8,715 bases of DNA, from contig JADGCR010000086.1 in assembly GCA_015228895.1 (NCBI GenBank), positions 1 through 8,715 of the forward strand. Reading direction: 5' to 3'. Below the pieces are notes generated by a model. The model worked only from the letters and a program-made list of their open reading frames with translations, did no database searches and was not told where the DNA came from. The position numbers were made by a program, and so were the translations under genes. This document shows positions 6,626 through 8,715 of this stretch, in pieces. The stretch comes from Magnetococcales bacterium (GTDB taxonomy: Bacteria > Pseudomonadota > Magnetococcia > Magnetococcales > Magnetaquicoccaceae). Position 1 is the stretch's first letter. Every line of letters starts with the position of its first letter.

Positions 6626-7525
6626 ATGCTGATCACCGATCCCATCCCGGCCCATTTGGCGAGTGACTTCAAATACTGTCGTGCCATCGCCCTGGCCAGG
6701 GAAGAGGAGTCCCTGATGCGCACCCGGTTCGCGCCCGGGCATTTGCGACCCTTTTTGCATGTGATGTTCGCCTTTCTTTGGACGGCGCGGGATTTCGTCG
6801 ATTTGCCGGGCCGGGACGATGACATGAAACTGCAACTGCTGGACGACTGGTCCCGCCGTCTGACCCAGGCCCGGTCGGGTCAGGCGGATCATCCGGTGTT
6901 CCGCGCCCTGGCCTATACCTTCGAAGTCGCGTTGTTGCCGGAGCACTATCTGCAGAACCTGTTGATCGCCTTCCGCATGGACATCACCAACAAGCGCTAC
7001 GAGACCATGGACGACCTGGTGGAATATTGCCGTTTCGGGGCCAATCCCCTGGGACGCATGGTTTTGCATCTCTCGATGGAGATCTCCTGGGTCGCGGGGA
7101 TGCCGGATTCGGACAAGGCGCGTCATTCCGACGCCCTGTGGACCGCCTTGCAGTTGACCCGCTTCTGGCAGAATCTGGGCCTGCACTCCCGGAGCGGCCA
7201 GCCCAGTTATCTGCCCAAAGAGGAGATGGACCGTTTCGGCGTCACCGAAGAGATGGTGGCCCAACGGCGCTTTACCCCCATGCTGGGGAGTCTGATGGTC
7301 TATCTGGTGGAGGAGACCCGGTTGCTGCTGGGCAACGGGGTGCCGTTGCTCGCCCAGGTGAAGTGGCCCCTGCGACTGGAACTGGCCACCGCCCTGGAAC
7401 GGTGCATGGTGACGCTGGATCGGATCGAGGAGAACGGGGGCAATACGTTGCGCAGTCGCCTCGTTCTGTCCCAACGGGAACGGTTGGGCTGTCTGTGGCG
7501 CGCCTTCGGCAGGGCTTCCGGTTAG
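6626..7525 (+). CDS. hpnC: HpnC-like squalene-synthase-fold protein lacking both aspartate metal motifs
   Basis: 299 residues, the usual HpnC length. HpnC converts presqualene diphosphate to hydroxysqualene on the HpnD-HpnC-HpnE route to squalene for hopanoids. The family signature is visible: YETMDDLVEYCRFGANPLGRMVLHL (125-149), ALQLTRFWQN (174-183), YLPKEEMDRFGVTEEM (195-210) and a C-terminal LERCMVTLDRIEENGGNTL. The two Mg-diphosphate motifs are, however, broken. The first, normally ADDIAD, reads ARDFVD (54-59), losing the leading Asp. The second, normally FWQDVAVD, reads FWQNLGLH (180-187), losing both Asp residues. The fold is intact and the frame uninterrupted, so this is a maintained gene rather than a decaying one; it may have altered chemistry or a non-catalytic partner role. 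It likely shares an mRNA with prmB, and converges on the second family member with a 9-base gap. No hpnD, hpnE or squalene-hopene cyclase is in view. The family call is confident; classical HpnC activity is doubtful. Confidence 0.85.
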   Translation: MLITDPIPAHLASDFKYCRAIALAREEESLMRTRFAPGHLRPFLHVMFAFLWTARDFVDLPGRDDDMKLQLLDDWSRRLTQARSGQADHPVFRALAYTFEVALLPEHYLQNLLIAFRMDITNKRYETMDDLVEYCRFGANPLGRMVLHLSMEISWVAGMPDSDKARHSDALWTALQLTRFWQNLGLHSRSGQPSYLPKEEMDRFGVTEEMVAQRRFTPMLGSLMVYLVEETRLLLGNGVPLLAQVKWPLRLELATALERCMVTLDRIEENGGNTLRSRLVLSQRERLGCLWRAFGRASG

Positions 7526-7534
7526 ATCCCTGCG

Positions 7535-8407
7535 CTACGGTTTCAGGAAGCGGGTGGGCCGGGCGCGCAGTTGCTGGAAGAGCTGGATGTATTTGCTCAA
7601 CAATTGTTGCAGAATCCATTTCTCCAGGCGCAACAGGGGGATCCTGTCGATGGTCGGCTGACCGGAGGCCAACAGTCGGCCAGCCTGCTCCAGCATGGCG
7701 CGGATCAGACTCTCCATGGACGCCTCGCGCTCCAGGCTCTCCCCCAGGGTCGCGCGCGTCAGACCCGCAGCCGCCAGAAAGTCCCTTGGAATGGTGATCA
7801 ATTGGGCGTGTTTTTTGACATCCTTCGCCAGATCCCGAATGATGTGAATCAGATAGCAGAAAATCGCCATGTCCCGAACATGGTCCTGGCAGTAGCCGGG
7901 AGCCTGTTCCAGCACATACCGTCCCTCCCGGACCTGGCAGGCCAGAATATAGGCGAAGGTGGCCGCGGGTGCCACGGTCGCGCCCTCGCAATACTCCAGA
8001 AAGTCGTTCCAGGTGACGATTTCCCGCTCCCGCACATCCTGCTCCATGGCTCCGGCCAACGCGGTCCAGGGCCAGGGTCCCAGGTCGCTGATCCCGGCGG
8101 TCTCGTTCAATCCGACGAAAACCATCGGTTCGAAGGAGTCCTCCACGGGCTGGAAATCACCCGTGGACGCGGCGACGGCCTGTTGACGCCAAAGGTCGAT
8201 TCTTCGCAGGATCCCATCCTTGATGGCCGCGCGTTCCCGGATGTCGCGGGTGAAGAAATGCTCGTCCACCAGATCGTCCACGATCCGCATGGCGGCATAG
8301 GCGGTGATGAACAAACGGCGTTTCCGCGCACCCAGCAGGCGGGAAACCAGAAACAACGGCGAACCGTTCTTTTTGGCGATGTCACGGCAAACTGAAAATG
8401 GCGTCAT
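7535..8407 (-). CDS. Squalene/phytoene synthase family protein with intact aspartate motifs
   Basis: 290 residues from ATG 8407. Members of this all-alpha family join two isoprenyl diphosphates head to head, e.g. to presqualene diphosphate, squalene or phytoene. Both metal-binding motifs are present: RIVDDLVDE (41-49) and IIRDLAKD (189-196), the latter in the middle of a helix and followed by LITIPRDF (203-210), equivalent to the usual YLP segment. FLEYCEGATVAPA (136-148) corresponds to the family's YC..AG.VG. It does not read as typical HpnD, CrtB or eukaryote-type squalene synthase, so the product is open; farnesyl diphosphate is the likely substrate by inference. ATG 8407 is preferred because AGGGGG lies 5 bases upstream and the family motif CRDI then starts at residue 7. 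In-frame ATG 8461 (18 residues longer) and TTG 8473 lack a ribosome site, and the added stretch is built from a palindrome. Convergent with the HpnC-like gene, divergent from the lipoprotein gene. Confidence 0.85.
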   Translation of the reverse strand: MTPFSVCRDIAKKNGSPLFLVSRLLGARKRRLFITAYAAMRIVDDLVDEHFFTRDIRERAAIKDGILRRIDLWRQQAVAASTGDFQPVEDSFEPMVFVGLNETAGISDLGPWPWTALAGAMEQDVREREIVTWNDFLEYCEGATVAPAATFAYILACQVREGRYVLEQAPGYCQDHVRDMAIFCYLIHIIRDLAKDVKKHAQLITIPRDFLAAAGLTRATLGESLEREASMESLIRAMLEQAGRLLASGQPTIDRIPLLRLEKWILQQLLSKYIQLFQQLRARPTRFLKP

Positions 8408-8412
8408 GCCCA

Positions 8413-8418
8413 CCCCCT
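8413..8418 (-). promoter_or_regulatory. Ribosome binding site deciding the squalene/phytoene synthase start
   Basis: AGGGGG on the minus strand, 5 bases before ATG 8407. It favours this start over ATG 8461, which has no comparable site. Confidence 0.5.
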
Positions 8419-8424
8419 GTTGCG

Positions 8425-8457
8425 CGGAAAAAAACGGCGTCCCGTGATTTTTTTCCG
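8425..8457. terminator. A-tract / GC-stem / T-tract hairpin; possible attenuator or bidirectional terminator
   Basis: CGG plus seven A (8425-8434) and seven T plus CCG (8448-8457) form a perfect 10-bp inverted repeat. Inside it ACGG (8434-8437) and CCGT (8442-8445) can pair around CGTC. On either strand this reads as a short GC stem followed by a T run, the shape of an intrinsic terminator. It lies 18 bases upstream of ATG 8407, so in a minus-strand leader it would sit between promoter and gene. If ATG 8461 were the true start it would be inside the coding region. Termination activity is inferred from shape; the GC stem is only 4 bp. Confidence 0.4.
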
Positions 8458-8476
8458 ACATTTGACTGCCCAATCT

Positions 8477-8505
8477 TTCACAATCGGGTGTTTTTCCGCT
8501 ATCCT
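8477..8505 (+). promoter_or_regulatory. Candidate sigma-70 promoter for the lipoprotein gene
   Basis: -35 TTCACA (8477-8482; 5 of 6), 17-base spacer, -10 TATCCT (8500-8505; 4 of 6). The start would be near 8512, about 73 bases before ATG 8585. On the opposite strand a perfect TTGACA (8510-8505) overlaps this -10 and could serve the divergent gene, but its -10 partner is poor. Confidence 0.4.
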
Positions 8506-8584
8506 GTCAAAAAGATGCGCTTCCCGCAACCTTTTGATGGCGGAGTGCCCGCGCCGTCACACCTTTTTAAACTGGAAACGACTC

Positions 8585-8715
8585 ATGCATAAGCCTTTTC
8601 TGTTGCTTTTCGTCCTGCTGCTGGCCGTCGCCACCGCCGGTTGCTCCTCCACGCCGGACACGGGACCGACCAAACCACCGGAAACCCTTTTCTCGGAAGG
8701 GATGAATGCCCTGGA
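8585..8715 (+). CDS. bamD: Outer-membrane lipoprotein, probably BamD (5' part only)
   Basis: Only 43 codons plus two bases are in the window. A lipoprotein signal peptide is clear: HK, then the hydrophobic run FLLLFVLLLAVA, then TAGC with the lipidated Cys at residue 20. Ser follows the Cys, which favours outer-membrane sorting. A Pro/Thr-rich tether (PDTGPTKPPE) leads to TLFSEGMNAL, resembling the first TPR helix of BamD, where PP-x-x-LY-x-x-G-x-x-x-L is typical. BamD binds BamA/BamC and is needed to insert beta-barrel proteins. ATG 8585 has GGAAA 6 bases upstream. With so little sequence another TPR lipoprotein (for example a YbgF/CpoB- or PilF-like one) cannot be excluded. Confidence 0.6.
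   Translation, partial: MHKPFLLLFVLLLAVATAGCSSTPDTGPTKPPETLFSEGMNAL

Noticed and set aside
6590..7474. Minus-strand open frame of 294 codons over the HpnC-like gene
   Set aside because: It is antisense to a frame with clear HpnC family blocks; its translation is Gln/Gly/His-rich shadow sequence.
7514..7551. GCTTCC/GGAAGC inverted repeat across the convergent gene ends
   Set aside because: A 6-bp stem with a 26-base loop, no T run and overlap with coding sequence on both sides does not make a credible terminator.
8398..8592. Plus-strand 64-codon open frame upstream of the lipoprotein
   Set aside because: It covers the hairpin, the promoter and the synthase start region, has no ribosome site and no protein-like composition.

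Overview
The window looks like chromosomal DNA of a GC-rich, Gram-negative, probably flagellated proteobacterium. The evidence is a PrmB-type ribosomal protein methyltransferase, sigma-54 activators of flagellar type, an exported TPR protein and an outer-membrane lipoprotein start. A magnetotactic-coccus-like or other deep-branching proteobacterium would fit, but the sequence alone cannot fix this. I see no insertion sequence, CRISPR array, tRNA, rRNA or phage gene.

Left half (1-5455, minus strand): a compact three-gene transcription unit reading right to left. It begins with a FleQ/FlrA-like sigma-54 activator that has no receiver domain (5455-4298). One base after its stop comes a 1007-residue exported protein with TPR repeats and AMIN-like N-terminal domains (4296-1273). 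After 25 bases comes a FlrC/FlbD-like sigma-54 activator (1247 to beyond the left edge). In classical polar-flagellar clusters the middle place between the FlrA/FleQ and FlrC/FleR activators is held by a histidine kinase (FlrB/FleS). Here a periplasmic TPR protein sits there, and the receiver of the downstream activator has lost its phospho-acceptor and the other key receiver residues. The two facts together suggest a flagellar (or other envelope-machine) cascade that no longer uses phosphorylation.

Divergent spacer (5456-5605): 150 bases holding a credible sigma-70 promoter for the minus-strand unit, a perfect 6-4-6 dyad just upstream of its GTG start, and a direct repeat.

Right half (5606-8715): prmB (ribosomal protein L3 glutamine methyltransferase) is followed 18 bases later by an HpnC-like squalene-synthase-fold protein that has lost the aspartates of both metal-binding motifs. 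This pair converges, with a 9-base gap, on a second squalene/phytoene-synthase-family gene on the minus strand whose aspartate motifs are intact. Upstream of the latter lies a striking A-tract/GC-stem/T-tract hairpin between two possible start codons, then a short divergent promoter region. The window ends in the first 43 codons of a plus-strand lipoprotein that looks like the BamD outer-membrane assembly factor.

The strongest leads are the kinase-less flagellar-type regulatory unit with its TPR protein, and the pair of intact and metal-motif-less squalene-synthase homologues.
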